Below are positions 27,707 through 37,260 of a DNA stretch of 64,000 nt, in pieces. The DNA comes from Mycobacterium sp. (GTDB taxonomy: Bacteria > Actinomycetota > Actinomycetes > Mycobacteriales > Mycobacteriaceae). Location of the stretch: NCBI GenBank assembly GCA_025963385.1, contig JAOPUT010000077.1:1-64000 (forward strand). The letters run 5' to 3'. A program made the translations under genes and the position numbers. Positions within the stretch are counted from its first letter, which is position 1, and each line of letters starts with the position of its first letter. The notes beneath the pieces were generated by a model. The model did no database searches. It was not told the origin of the DNA and saw nothing but the letters and a program-made list of their open reading frames with translations.

Positions 27707-28917
27707 GTGCACCCGCCACGACGATCGTCTCAGCCGAGACCGCACTGCACGTAGCCGCCCGGCTGTCCGCTCAGATCGGCGCAGAGGCCGGCGCCCGCGA
27801 CGCGCAACGCGACCTGCCGCACTCGCAGATCCGGGCGTTGCAGGACTCCGGGCTGTTGGCGTTGTCGATACCCGTCGAGTACGGCGGCGTCGAGGCTCCG
27901 GCCACGGTGCTCGCGGAGGTCTTCCGGCTGCTGGCTCACCACGATCCCTCGGTGGCCCAGATCCCCCAGTCCCACTACACGTTCCTGGAAGCCTTGCGGC
28001 TCAACGGAACCCACGATCAGAAGTCGTACTTCTACGACCTCGTCCGGGCCGGCGCACTGTTCGCCAACGCGCAGACCGAGCGGGGTCCGCATCCGGTGAA
28101 CGTGGACACCACCACGCTCACCGCGACCGACTCGGGCGACTACGTGCTGTCGGGACGCAAGTTCTACTCCACCGGAGCGCTCTTCGCGGACTGGCTGATC
28201 GTGCGCGCGTCGCTTTCGGACGGTGCTGTCGCCGAGCCCACCCCGGACACTCCCAAGGCGTTGGCCTTCGTTCCGCGTGACGCGGAGGGGTTGGCGGTCG
28301 TCGACGACTGGGACGGCATGGGCCAGCGGACCACCGCGTCGGGCACCGTCACCTTGACCGGGGTGGCCGTGCCCGCAGCCCACGTCGTGCCCTTCTCATC
28401 GCTCTTCTCTCAGCCCACCGTCTACGGCGCACACGCCCAGTTGCTGCACGCCGCCATCGACGTCGGCATCGCCACGGGCGCACTCGCCGAAGGCGTCCGA
28501 CAGGCGGCCAAGGCCCGCCCCCACTTCGAAGCCGGGGTCGAGACCGCCGATCAGGATCCCACGCTCGTCCAGGTGGCCGGTGAGCTGTTCGTCACCGTGC
28601 GCGGGGCCCAGGCCCTGCTCGGCGAGGCGGCCCGGCAGGTCGACGCCGCCCGCGCGGACCTGAGCGAGGACTCGGCCGCCGAGGCCTCGATCGCGGTCGC
28701 GGTCGCCAAGGTCGCCGCGGTCCGCGCTTCTCTCGAGGCGTCATCGGTGCTCTTCGAGCTCGGCGGCACCCGCAGTGCCTCCGCGAGCGGGAACCTGTCG
28801 CGGTTCTGGCGTGATGCGCGTACCCACACGTTGCACGACGCCATCCGCTGGAAGGTGCAGCACATCGGCCGGTACGCGCTCTCCGGTACCAAGCCGCCGC
28901 GCCACGGGTTGATCTAG
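27703..28917 (+). CDS. SfnB-family sulfur acquisition oxidoreductase (acyl-CoA dehydrogenase-like)
   Basis: ACAD-like protein with IPQSHYTFLEALRLNGT, GRKFYSTGALFADWLIV and HDAIRWKVQHIGRYALSG; overlaps the SsuD-like gene by 4 bp. Confidence 0.85.
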   Translation: MSAPATTIVSAETALHVAARLSAQIGAEAGARDAQRDLPHSQIRALQDSGLLALSIPVEYGGVEAPATVLAEVFRLLAHHDPSVAQIPQSHYTFLEALRLNGTHDQKSYFYDLVRAGALFANAQTERGPHPVNVDTTTLTATDSGDYVLSGRKFYSTGALFADWLIVRASLSDGAVAEPTPDTPKALAFVPRDAEGLAVVDDWDGMGQRTTASGTVTLTGVAVPAAHVVPFSSLFSQPTVYGAHAQLLHAAIDVGIATGALAEGVRQAAKARPHFEAGVETADQDPTLVQVAGELFVTVRGAQALLGEAARQVDAARADLSEDSAAEASIAVAVAKVAAVRASLEASSVLFELGGTRSASASGNLSRFWRDARTHTLHDAIRWKVQHIGRYALSGTKPPRHGLI

Positions 28918-28947
28918 AGGCCGCGCCGACTTCCCCGTGAGACTCGG

Positions 28948-30795
28948 CTAATCCCAAGCGCCGTCCAGATATTGGGCCCGGCAGGCGCGGCGGGCCAGCT
29001 TGCCACTCGTGGTACGAGGGAGCGCCCCGGCGGGCAGGACCTTGACGTCGTGAACCGACAGTCCGTGCCGTTCGGCGACTGCAGCCCTGACCGCTTCGAG
29101 TGCCACCGCCGGATCGGCGCGACCCGTGCGCGCCGCACGCTCGGCGATGATCACCAGCCGCTCTCCCCCGTCGGTATCGGAATCCTGGCCGGGCACCGAG
29201 AAGGCCGCCACGTATCCCCGCCGCACCGAGGGTGACGCGTCGGCCGCCGTGGCCTCGATGTCCTGCGGATAGAAGTTGCGGCCGTCGATGACGAGGTGGT
29301 CGGCGATCCGGCCGGTGATGTACAGCTCGCCGTCGAGATACACGCCGAGGTCACCGGTGCGCAACCAGTCTCCTCCCGTCGGCGCGCCTGCCGCGTGGCT
29401 GTCCTCGGCGAGACGGGTCACGAGCTTGGCACCGAACGTCCGGCGGGTGTCTTCGGGCATGCCCCAGTAACCACGGCCAATGTTGTTGCCGCGCAACCAC
29501 ATTTCGCCTACCCGACCGTCGGGGAGTTCGACGCCGGTCCCGGGTTCCACCACCACCGCCCACTCACTGCGGGCCACCTGACCGGACGACACCTGCGCCA
29601 CCGCGCGAGGATCGTCCGGCGCCACCCGCACCGCGTGACCGGCAGCGAGCCGGTCGCGGTCGAAGTACACCACCGTGGCCTCGGCCGTGGGGGCGGTCGT
29701 GGCCACGAACAGAGTGGCCTCGGCGATTCCGTACGAGGGCTTGATCGCGGTGGCGGGTAGTCCGTATGGCGCGAACGCCTCGTTGAACGCGGTGATCGCG
29801 TCGATGCTCACGGGTTCGGAACCGATGATCATCACGACGTTGGCCAGGTCGACGTCGTCACCGGGCGCCGGCAACCCACGTTGCGCGGTCCACTCGTAGG
29901 CGAAGTTGGGTGCGGCGGTGACGACGCGGCCCTCGCTCGACCCATCGGACAGCGCCTTGATCCAGCGCTGCGGCCTGCGGATGAACGCGGTCGGCGACAT
30001 GAGCGTGGAGTGCCCGCCGTAGACCGCGGGAAAGCCGATCATCGACAGTCCCATGTCGTGGTAGAGCGGTAACCAGCTGACGCCGTGGGTGTTTCGGTCG
30101 AGCAGGTCGATCGACAGGATCATCTGGATCAGGTTGGTGCCGACCGCGCGGTGGGTGATCTCGACGCCGACGGGAGGACGCGTCGACCCCGACGTGTATT
30201 GCAGATGCGAGACGTCGTCCACGTCGATGTCGGCGGCGACGAAGTCGGCGCCCGCGGAATCCGGTATGCGGTCGATGACGGCGACCGTAGGCCGGATGGC
30301 GGTCGGCAGCGTGTCGAGGAACGTCTCCACGGCGTCGGTCGTCGCCTCCGTCGTCAGCACGACGGCCGGCCGTGAATCACGAAGTGCCGTATCGAGACGC
30401 TCCGCATGACCCGGCAACTCGGGCGCGAACAGCGGCACCGCGATGTAACCCGCCTTTATCGCGGCGAAGAATCCGGCGACGTAATCGACTCCCTGCGGCG
30501 CAAGGATCGCGACCCTGTCCCCGCGGGAGGCGACACGTTGGAGATGCGCACCGATGGCACGTATCCGGACTCCGAGTCCGGCCCAGGTCAACTCGACGAC
30601 CTCGCCCGCATCGGAGCGGGTGTAGTCGAGGTACCGGTACGCCACGGCGTCCCCGACGAAGGTGATGTTGCGATCGATCAACGACGACAACGTCACGCCG
30701 GGGGGCAATGCCACACCGCCCCGAGAATCCAGGCAGTCCTCGATTCGCAGCAGCCCCTCGGGGACGGCGAAGTCCTGCCGGGAACCACGGGCCAT
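28948..30795 (-). CDS. Fatty-acyl-AMP ligase (FAAL; FadD32/FadD21-like)
   Basis: LQYTSGSTRPPVGVEITHRA; GVSWLPLYHDMGLSMIGFPAVYGG; KPSYGIAEATLFVATT; DLGVYLDGELYITGRIADHLVIDGRNFYPQDIEATA. Confidence 0.93.
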   Translation of the reverse strand: MARGSRQDFAVPEGLLRIEDCLDSRGGVALPPGVTLSSLIDRNITFVGDAVAYRYLDYTRSDAGEVVELTWAGLGVRIRAIGAHLQRVASRGDRVAILAPQGVDYVAGFFAAIKAGYIAVPLFAPELPGHAERLDTALRDSRPAVVLTTEATTDAVETFLDTLPTAIRPTVAVIDRIPDSAGADFVAADIDVDDVSHLQYTSGSTRPPVGVEITHRAVGTNLIQMILSIDLLDRNTHGVSWLPLYHDMGLSMIGFPAVYGGHSTLMSPTAFIRRPQRWIKALSDGSSEGRVVTAAPNFAYEWTAQRGLPAPGDDVDLANVVMIIGSEPVSIDAITAFNEAFAPYGLPATAIKPSYGIAEATLFVATTAPTAEATVVYFDRDRLAAGHAVRVAPDDPRAVAQVSSGQVARSEWAVVVEPGTGVELPDGRVGEMWLRGNNIGRGYWGMPEDTRRTFGAKLVTRLAEDSHAAGAPTGGDWLRTGDLGVYLDGELYITGRIADHLVIDGRNFYPQDIEATAADASPSVRRGYVAAFSVPGQDSDTDGGERLVIIAERAARTGRADPAVALEAVRAAVAERHGLSVHDVKVLPAGALPRTTSGKLARRACRAQYLDGAWD

Positions 30796-30878
30796 AACGG
30801 CATTCTATGCGGCGCAAGGGATTGCGACGCCGCCGTCCCGCCACCGGCGACGTGACCATCGCCACGCCACTGGGCGGG

Positions 30879-31904
30879 TCAGGCCGGTGTCGGCTCGCCG
30901 ACCTTGACCAGCATCTTGCCGATGTTGGCGCCGGTGAACAGTCCGTTGAGTGCGGCGACGCACGACTCGATGCCCTCGTAGATGGTCTCGCGGTGGACCA
31001 GCAGGCCGCGTTGTTCCCAACCGCGCAACGCGGCGAACGCCTCGTCGAACCGACCCCACTCGTCGAGCGCATTGAACCCCTGCATCGAGGCGGTCTTGGC
31101 CAGGATGTTGACGTAGTTGGCCGGCCCTGGATGCTCGCCGGTGAGATAGCTCGAGATCACACCGCACAACACCACCCTGGCCTTGTGGGCCAGACGGCCG
31201 AGGACGGCATCGAGGATCGGTCCGCCGACGTTGTCGAAGTAGACGTCAACCCCGCGCGGGCAGTGCTGTTTGAGTGCCGCGGCCAGACCGCCCTCGCGGT
31301 AGTCGATGCAGGCGTCGAAGCCGAAGTCGTCGACGACCGCCCGGCACTTCTCCGGGCCGCCGGCTATTCCGACGACGCGGGCGCCCGCGATCTTGGCGAT
31401 CTGTCCGGCGACCGAGCCGGTGGCTCCCGCCGCCGCCGAGACCACCACCGTGTCACCCGCCTGTGGCCGACCGATGTCGTTCATGCCGAAGTAGGCGGTG
31501 GCGCCGGTCGGCCCGTAGATCGACATCACCGCGGGCTGGTCGACGTCGTCCATTCCGGTGACGGGCGTGCAGAACACGTCGTCGCGAACGATGACGTACT
31601 CCTGAAACCCCGAGAGCGTCGTGACCACGTCACCGACCGCGTAGGCGTCGCAGCGCGACTCCACGACCTCCCCGATGCCCGCCGCCCGGATGACCTCGCC
31701 CAGCTGAACCGGAGGCAGATAGCCCGGCTGATCGTTGAGCCAGGTTCGCGCGGCGGCGTCGATGCCCACGTACGTCGTGCGGACCAGGGCTTCACCGTCG
31801 GCGGGCGAGGGGGCCTTCGAGACGATCAGCTCCGTGTCGGTCGGATCGACCAGACCCTTCGGGCGGTGACGCAACACGATCTGGCGGTTCGTCAGGTCAG
31901 ACAC
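30879..31904 (-). CDS. NADP-dependent oxidoreductase (MDR / curcumin reductase-like)
   Basis: VSDLTNRQIVLRHRPKGLVDPTDTELI...GATAYFGMNDIGRPQAGDTVVVSAAAGATGSVAGQIAKIAGARVVGIAGG; GTG start. Confidence 0.92.
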   Translation of the reverse strand: MSDLTNRQIVLRHRPKGLVDPTDTELIVSKAPSPADGEALVRTTYVGIDAAARTWLNDQPGYLPPVQLGEVIRAAGIGEVVESRCDAYAVGDVVTTLSGFQEYVIVRDDVFCTPVTGMDDVDQPAVMSIYGPTGATAYFGMNDIGRPQAGDTVVVSAAAGATGSVAGQIAKIAGARVVGIAGGPEKCRAVVDDFGFDACIDYREGGLAAALKQHCPRGVDVYFDNVGGPILDAVLGRLAHKARVVLCGVISSYLTGEHPGPANYVNILAKTASMQGFNALDEWGRFDEAFAALRGWEQRGLLVHRETIYEGIESCVAALNGLFTGANIGKMLVKVGEPTPA

Positions 31905-31970
31905 GATGGTGAAACTACCGAACGCGTGCACACGTACGGGTGAGAAGCGGGATGCCCGCCGCCAAGTCGG

Positions 31971-32010
31971 GTGTAGCAGTTTGCAACGAGGTGTAGCATT
32001 TTGTAACAGG
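31971..32010. promoter_or_regulatory. Two 20-bp direct repeats (GTGTAGCAgTTTGcAACgag / GTGTAGCAtTTTGtAACagg), putative TA operator
   Basis: 16 of 20 positions identical, exactly 20 bp apart, 11 bp before the antitoxin ATG. Confidence 0.6.
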
Positions 32011-32021
32011 AGGTTGTCGTC

Positions 32022-32411
32022 ATGTCTGAAGTCGCTGATCGCGTCACCCGTTTCGCTGCCGACCTCGTCGACAGCGCCGAGGCCGAGGGCGTGCGCCAGA
32101 GCCGGTCGGCCAAACAGCAGCTCGATCACTGGGTCCGGGTCGGTCGCGCCGTATCGAGCCAGCAGACGGCGTCGCGCCGCCGGGTCGAGGCAGCGATGGC
32201 GGGCCGGTTGCCGCTCAAGGAACTGACCGTGGAGGAAGGCGTGGTCTTCAACGCCGAGATCTCCGCGGGGATCGAAGAGAGCCTCGCCCGCACCGACTAC
32301 GGACGAGTCCTCGCCGCCCGCGGGGTGACGACGGTCGCGCTCAACGAGGACGGCGACATCGTCGAACACCGTCCCGACGGATCATCGGTCGTGCTGACCA
32401 GCACCCCGTGA
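32022..32411 (+). CDS. ParD-like antitoxin-family protein
   Basis: MSEVADRVTRFAADLVDSAEAEGVRQSRSAKQQLDHWVRVGRAVSSQQTASRRRVEAAMAG...; 7 bp upstream of the zeta-like gene. Confidence 0.7.
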   Translation: MSEVADRVTRFAADLVDSAEAEGVRQSRSAKQQLDHWVRVGRAVSSQQTASRRRVEAAMAGRLPLKELTVEEGVVFNAEISAGIEESLARTDYGRVLAARGVTTVALNEDGDIVEHRPDGSSVVLTSTP

Positions 32412-32418
32412 CCGCGGG

Positions 32419-32997
32419 GTGAATCGCCTCGACCTGGTCGTCGGCCCCAACGGCGCGGGCAAGTCGACGTTCGTCGAGCTGACGCTGGCGCCACTGCTGC
32501 CAGGCAGCGTCTTCGTCAACGCCGACGAGATCGCCAGGCAGCGCTGGCCCGACGACCCGGCGTCGCACGCCTACGAGGCGGCCAGGATCGCCGCCGACAC
32601 CAGGGCGACGCTCATCGAGCGCGAGTTGTCGTTCATCGCCGAGACGGTGTTCTCGCACCCTTCGAAACTCGAACTCGTCGATGCCGCCAAGGCTGCCGGT
32701 TACACCGTCGTGCTGCACGTGCTGATGATCCCCGAGGATCTCGCCGTCGAGCGGGTCCTGCACCGCGTCCAGGCGGGTGGGCATGCCGTGCCACCGGAGA
32801 AGATCCGGGAACGGCACCGCCGACTGTGGGCCCTCGTCGCCGACGCCGTCCCCCGCTGTGACGGCGTCACCGTCTACGACGGCAGCGACCTCCGCGGCCC
32901 CCGCATCGTCGCCCAGATCAGCGGTGGCTACCTGATCGGCTCACCATCGTGGCCCGGGTGGGCACCTCGCGAACTGACGTCGCGGTGGTCCGACTGA
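32419..32997 (+). CDS. Zeta toxin-like P-loop kinase
   Basis: LDLVVGPNGAGKSTFVELTLAPLLPGSVFVNADEIARQRWP...FIAETVFSHPSKLELVDAAKAAGY; GTG start. Confidence 0.85.
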   Translation: MNRLDLVVGPNGAGKSTFVELTLAPLLPGSVFVNADEIARQRWPDDPASHAYEAARIAADTRATLIERELSFIAETVFSHPSKLELVDAAKAAGYTVVLHVLMIPEDLAVERVLHRVQAGGHAVPPEKIRERHRRLWALVADAVPRCDGVTVYDGSDLRGPRIVAQISGGYLIGSPSWPGWAPRELTSRWSD

Positions 32998-33003
32998 CCA
33001 AGG

Positions 33004-33603
33004 TCAGGCGATGATGCGGCCGAGGTACGGCGTCATGTTGCTGGTGCGCACCGGCGACACCCGCACGCCGGTGTCGCTGGCCTCCAGCATCTGGTTGTTC
33101 CCCAGGAACAGCGCCACGCTCTGCGTGCCGTCGGGACCGAAGAAGATCAGGTCACCGGGCAGCGCCTGGCTCGGCGCCACCTTCTGCGCGACCTGGTACT
33201 GCTGACCCGAGGACCGGGGCAGCTTGATGCCTGCTCCCGCGAAGGCGTAGACGACGATGCCCGACGCGTCGAAGCCGACGACGCTTGGAGCCGGGGTCGG
33301 GTCGGGGATCGTCGCACTCGACAGGCCGCCGAAGATGCTCGTGGCCGGATCGGTGGCCGGCGTGTTGGCCCGCTGTTCGGTCGCCAGCGCGGCGTCGCCT
33401 CTGGAGCCGCTGCCGAGGGTCGGACCGTTGGCGTCGCCCCCGCCATAGGAGAACGGGACGCCTTGTTGGGAGAGCGCGCGCTTGATCACGAAGTCGACGG
33501 CCTGCTGGTTGCGGACCGGCCGCGTGTAGGGGTCAGCAGTCGCGAGACCCGGGGTCACCATCAGGAGGGCCAGGCTGATCACGAAGGCGTAAATGCGTCT
33601 CAT
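33004..33603 (-). CDS. RipD-like NlpC/P60 protein, predicted catalytically inactive
   Basis: GVPFSYGGGDANGPTLGSGSR...VVGFDASGIVVYAFAGAGIKLPRSSGQQYQ...PGDLIFFGPDGTQSVALFLGNNQMLEA; Cys and His active-site positions read Ala and Ser. Confidence 0.85.
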   Translation of the reverse strand: MRRIYAFVISLALLMVTPGLATADPYTRPVRNQQAVDFVIKRALSQQGVPFSYGGGDANGPTLGSGSRGDAALATEQRANTPATDPATSIFGGLSSATIPDPTPAPSVVGFDASGIVVYAFAGAGIKLPRSSGQQYQVAQKVAPSQALPGDLIFFGPDGTQSVALFLGNNQMLEASDTGVRVSPVRTSNMTPYLGRIIA

Positions 33604-33778
33604 CCGAATTCCATCTCTCTGCGACGTCAGGGGCAACTCGAACTCGTCATCCCATCGGCCGTCACCACTTCATCAGTTCACTTCTACTACCCGAAACGTC
33701 GATAACCCAATTGCTGAGTGCCCCAAGGCCAATGAGCCGCCATACCGTGACCGAACGGTGACGACCGGACCCTTCTGG

Positions 33779-33938
33779 GGCAGACGCCGAGGACTACGAC
33801 CGCTACCGTCCGCACTACCTCGTGACGCTCGTCACCGAGCTCGGAGCACGGCTCGAAAGGCCAATCGGGACAGCGGGAATCGACGCGCGCAGGGAGTACC
33901 TCGACACCATCGTCAGGGAGATGTCCGAAGACGGCTAG
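33779..33938 (+). pseudogene. Possible SAM methyltransferase remnant
   Basis: Frame reads DAEDYDRYRPHYLVTLVTELGARLERPIGTAGIDARREYLDTIVREMSEDG*: a methyltransferase-like N-terminus without the SAM-binding core. Confidence 0.35.
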
Positions 33939-33975
33939 CTCGTTGGGATTTCGTGCCCGGGTAGGTTGAGGGGCG

Positions 33976-34653
33976 ATGAGTACGCAACCACGGTCGTGGA
34001 CCTCTCGGCTCTGGGCCGACATCGATGCGACGTTCGCGGCGATCCTCGACCATCCCTTCGTGACCGGGTTGACCGACGGCACCCTGGACACCGACGTGTT
34101 CGCGCACTACGTCGCTCAGGACGTCCACTATCTGCGCGACTATGCCCGCGCGCTGGCCATCGTCGGCGCCAAGGCGCCTACCTTGGCGGACACCGCGATG
34201 TTCGCCAGGCACGCCGCCGACGTGCTCGACGTGGAACTCAGCCTGCACGGCACGCTGCTGCCCGCGCTCGGCCTCGATCCCGAGACCGTCGGTGGGGCGA
34301 GCGTCATGCCGACGACGCAGGCGTACACCAGCTACCTGCTCGCCACCACGTACGGCGGAGGCTTCGCCGACGGGCTGGCGGCGATCCTGCCGTGCTACTG
34401 GATCTACGCGCGGGTGGGGACGGCGCTGATCGAGCGCGGCTCCCCCGACCCGCGCTTCCAGAGCTGGATCGACAGCTACGGCGGCGAGGAGTTCGCCGCC
34501 ACCGTCGCCCAGGTGCTGGCCCTCACCGATCGGATCGGCGCGGTGCTCAACCCGGCCGAGGAGGCCGCGGCCCGCGCGCACTTCGTCACGACGGCACGCT
34601 ATGAGTGGATGTTCTTCGACGCCGCCTATCGCCGCGAGACCTGGCCCGTCTGA
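33976..34653 (+). CDS. tenA: TenA-family protein (thiaminase II-like)
   Basis: FVTGLTDGTLDTDVFAHYVAQDVHYLRDYARALAIVGAKAP...ILPCYWIYARVG...SWIDSYGGEEFAA. Confidence 0.88.
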   Translation: MSTQPRSWTSRLWADIDATFAAILDHPFVTGLTDGTLDTDVFAHYVAQDVHYLRDYARALAIVGAKAPTLADTAMFARHAADVLDVELSLHGTLLPALGLDPETVGGASVMPTTQAYTSYLLATTYGGGFADGLAAILPCYWIYARVGTALIERGSPDPRFQSWIDSYGGEEFAATVAQVLALTDRIGAVLNPAEEAAARAHFVTTARYEWMFFDAAYRRETWPV

Positions 34654-34735
34654 GCACGCGGTGAGAATCTTCGAGTTCGCCTGTCACCGGCCGTGGCCCG
34701 GGGGACGATGAAGGGGACTTGAGGAGGTCGACTGA

Positions 34736-35677
34736 ATGACGAGGACACGACTTGGCTCGCTGGGCGAGGGTGGGTTGAACTGGGACAGTCTGCCGTTGAA
34801 GCTCTTCGCGGGCGGCAACGCCAAGTTTTGGGATCCGGCCGACATCGACTTCACCCAGGACCGCGAGGACTGGCAGTCGCTCTCGGACCTCGAACGCGAC
34901 TGGGCCACCCGCCTGTGTGCCGAGTTCATCGCCGGCGAGGAAGCGGTGACCGAGGACATCCAGCCATTCATGTCGGCGATGCGAGCGGAGGGACGTCTCG
35001 GCGACGAGATGTACCTGACCCAGTTCGCCTTCGAGGAGGCCAAACACACGCAGGTCTTCCGGCTCTGGCTCGACGCCGTGGGAATCACCGAGGATCTGCA
35101 CCACTACCTCGACGACCTCCCCGCCTACCGACAGATCTTCTACGAGGAACTCCCGCAGTCGCTCGACACGCTGACCACGGACCCGTCCCCCGCCGCTCAG
35201 GTGCGCGCCTCCGCGACGTACAACCACGTCATCGAGGGCATGATGGCGCTGACGGGATACTATGCGTGGCACAAGATTTGCGTGAGCCGCAACATCCTGC
35301 CCGGCATGCAGGAACTGGTCAGGCGCATCGGCGACGACGAGCGACGCCACATGGCGTGGGGCACCTTCACCTGTCGGCGCCACGTCGCCGCCGACGACGC
35401 CAACTGGGCGGTCTTCGAGACCAGGATGAACGAGCTCATCCCCCTCGCACTGGCCAACACCCAGGAAGCGTTCGCCCTCTACGACGAGATCCCGTTCAAC
35501 CTCGAGATGGACGAGTTCATGGAGTACGCCACCGACAAGGGCATGCGCCGCTTCGGGACCATCGGCAGTGCCAGGGGGCGTCCGGTCGCCGAGATCGACG
35601 TGGACTACTCCCCGTTGCAGCTCGAGGAGACGTTCGCCGACGAGGACCAGAAGTCCCTCGCCGGCGCCTCGGCCTGA
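34736..35677 (+). CDS. R2-like ligand-binding oxidase (R2lox)
   Basis: [52 protein letters not shown]...[17 protein letters not shown]...[15 protein letters not shown]. Confidence 0.9.
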   Translation: MTRTRLGSLGEGGLNWDSLPLKLFAGGNAKFWDPADIDFTQDREDWQSLSDLERDWATRLCAEFIAGEEAVTEDIQPFMSAMRAEGRLGDEMYLTQFAFEEAKHTQVFRLWLDAVGITEDLHHYLDDLPAYRQIFYEELPQSLDTLTTDPSPAAQVRASATYNHVIEGMMALTGYYAWHKICVSRNILPGMQELVRRIGDDERRHMAWGTFTCRRHVAADDANWAVFETRMNELIPLALANTQEAFALYDEIPFNLEMDEFMEYATDKGMRRFGTIGSARGRPVAEIDVDYSPLQLEETFADEDQKSLAGASA

Positions 35678-35682
35678 GCTGG

Positions 35683-36177
35683 TTAGCTCAGCGCCGCGAG
35701 GGCCGCGTCGTAGTTAGGCTCCTGGCTGACCTCCGGAACCAACTCGGTGTACGTGACGTTGCCGTCCGCACCGACGACCACGACGGCGCGGCCGAGCAGT
35801 CCCGCGAAGGGGCCGTCCGCGACCGTGATGCCGTAGTCCGCGCCGAAGCTGTCACGGAACCCCGATGCCGTCTTGACGTTCTCGATGTCCTCGGCGCCAC
35901 AGAAGCGGCTCTGCGCGAACGGCAGGTCGTTGGACACGCACAGCACCGCGATGCCACTCTCGGCCGCGCGCTCGTTGAAGGTCCGCACGCTCGCCGCACA
36001 CACCGGGGTGTCCACCGAGGGAAAGATGTTGAGCAAGAAGGCCTTACCGCGGTAGTCGGCACTGGTGACCGCGGCAAGGTCGGTGCCCGTCAGGGTGAAG
36101 TCCGGCGCCGCCGTTCCGACGGCGGGAAGCTCGCCGACCGTATTGAAGGGATTTCCGCGCATCGTTATCTGTGCCAT
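35683..36177 (-). CDS. tpx: Thiol peroxidase
   Basis: MAQITMRGNPFNTVGELPAVGTAAPDFTLTGTDLAAV...LNIFPSVDTPVCAASVRTFNERA. Confidence 0.95.
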   Translation of the reverse strand: MAQITMRGNPFNTVGELPAVGTAAPDFTLTGTDLAAVTSADYRGKAFLLNIFPSVDTPVCAASVRTFNERAAESGIAVLCVSNDLPFAQSRFCGAEDIENVKTASGFRDSFGADYGITVADGPFAGLLGRAVVVVGADGNVTYTELVPEVSQEPNYDAALAALS

Positions 36178-36243
36178 GGGGACAGTCTGCCAAGTCCGCC
36201 GTGCACCCGCGGGGTCGGGGTGGCGGACCGAGCTGGCGATCGG

Positions 36244-37260
36244 TCAGTACGCCAGCTGGTTGACTGCCGCGGCGAAGACCCGTGGCAGCGCGGACGCCGC
36301 GGGCACGATGCGGGTCCGGACCGGGGCGTGCGCACCGGCGCGGACGAGGGCGGCCGTCAGCACCCGGTAGCGCCTCGTCGCCCGCCGCCACTGCCGGTCG
36401 TAGTCGCCGGGGCGGTCGGCTCGGACACAGTCCACCAACTGCTTGGCTGCACCGAACGCCAGCCCCATCCCCTCACCGGTCAACGCGTCGATGTAGCCGG
36501 CGGCGTCGCCCACCAGCATCACCCGTCCGGCCGTCCGACTGCGGGCCTTCTGCCGCAGTGGACCCGCGGCGCGGTCGGGTCCGTGCTCTTGGCCTGCGAC
36601 GCGTTCCTGCAATGCGGGGAATTCGGCGAAGTGACTGTCGAACCCACCGCGGGTCGAGCTGAGGATGGCGATGCCGACGCAGTCGTCGGCGACCGGCGTG
36701 ACGTACGCCTCGGCGCCAGGAGCCCAGTGCACCTCGACGGAATCCGTCCACGGGGCGATCTGGACGTGACGGCGGATACCCCACCGCCGTGGGCCCGGGC
36801 TCGGCTGCTCGAGGCCGAGTGACCGCCGGATGGGCGAGTGCAGTCCGTCGGCTGCGGCAAGGTATCTGGCACGCAGCTTGCCCGCCTGCACCGACGTCGC
36901 GTCCTGGGACACCTCACCGACGTCCTCGTAGACGAACTGCACACCGGCGTCGTCCGCGGCGTCGCGCAGCGCCGCATGCAGCGCCGTGCGCCGCACGCCG
37001 AGCCCGGTGCCCGACCGGAACGAAGCATCGACCCTGGTGGTCCCGTCGAGGTAGCTGATCCCGTGGAGCGGCCGGCCCTTGGGAGCGATGCCGAGGTGCG
37101 CCAGGTGCGACAGGGTGTGCGGCATCATGCCCTCACCACAGGCCTTGTCCAGTACCCCGCGGCGGCGTTCCACGATGACCACCTCGAGGCCGGCCCGTGC
37201 GCCGTAGAGAGCGGTGGCCAGGCCCGCGGGACCCCCGCCTCCGACGATCAGGTCGATCAC
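36244..37260 (-). CDS. FAD-dependent oxidoreductase (geranylgeranyl reductase-like)
   Basis: VIDLIVGGGGPAGLATALYGARAGLEVVIVERR...DKACGEGMMPHTL...GRVMLVGDAAGYIDALTGEGMGLAF; GTG start. Confidence 0.9.
   Translation of the reverse strand: MIDLIVGGGGPAGLATALYGARAGLEVVIVERRRGVLDKACGEGMMPHTLSHLAHLGIAPKGRPLHGISYLDGTTRVDASFRSGTGLGVRRTALHAALRDAADDAGVQFVYEDVGEVSQDATSVQAGKLRARYLAAADGLHSPIRRSLGLEQPSPGPRRWGIRRHVQIAPWTDSVEVHWAPGAEAYVTPVADDCVGIAILSSTRGGFDSHFAEFPALQERVAGQEHGPDRAAGPLRQKARSRTAGRVMLVGDAAGYIDALTGEGMGLAFGAAKQLVDCVRADRPGDYDRQWRRATRRYRVLTAALVRAGAHAPVRTRIVPAASALPRVFAAAVNQLAY

Noticed and set aside
34736-35677. Ribonucleotide reductase R2 subunit
   Set aside because: Sequence pattern fits the R2lox branch better, and no nrdE-type large subunit is adjacent.
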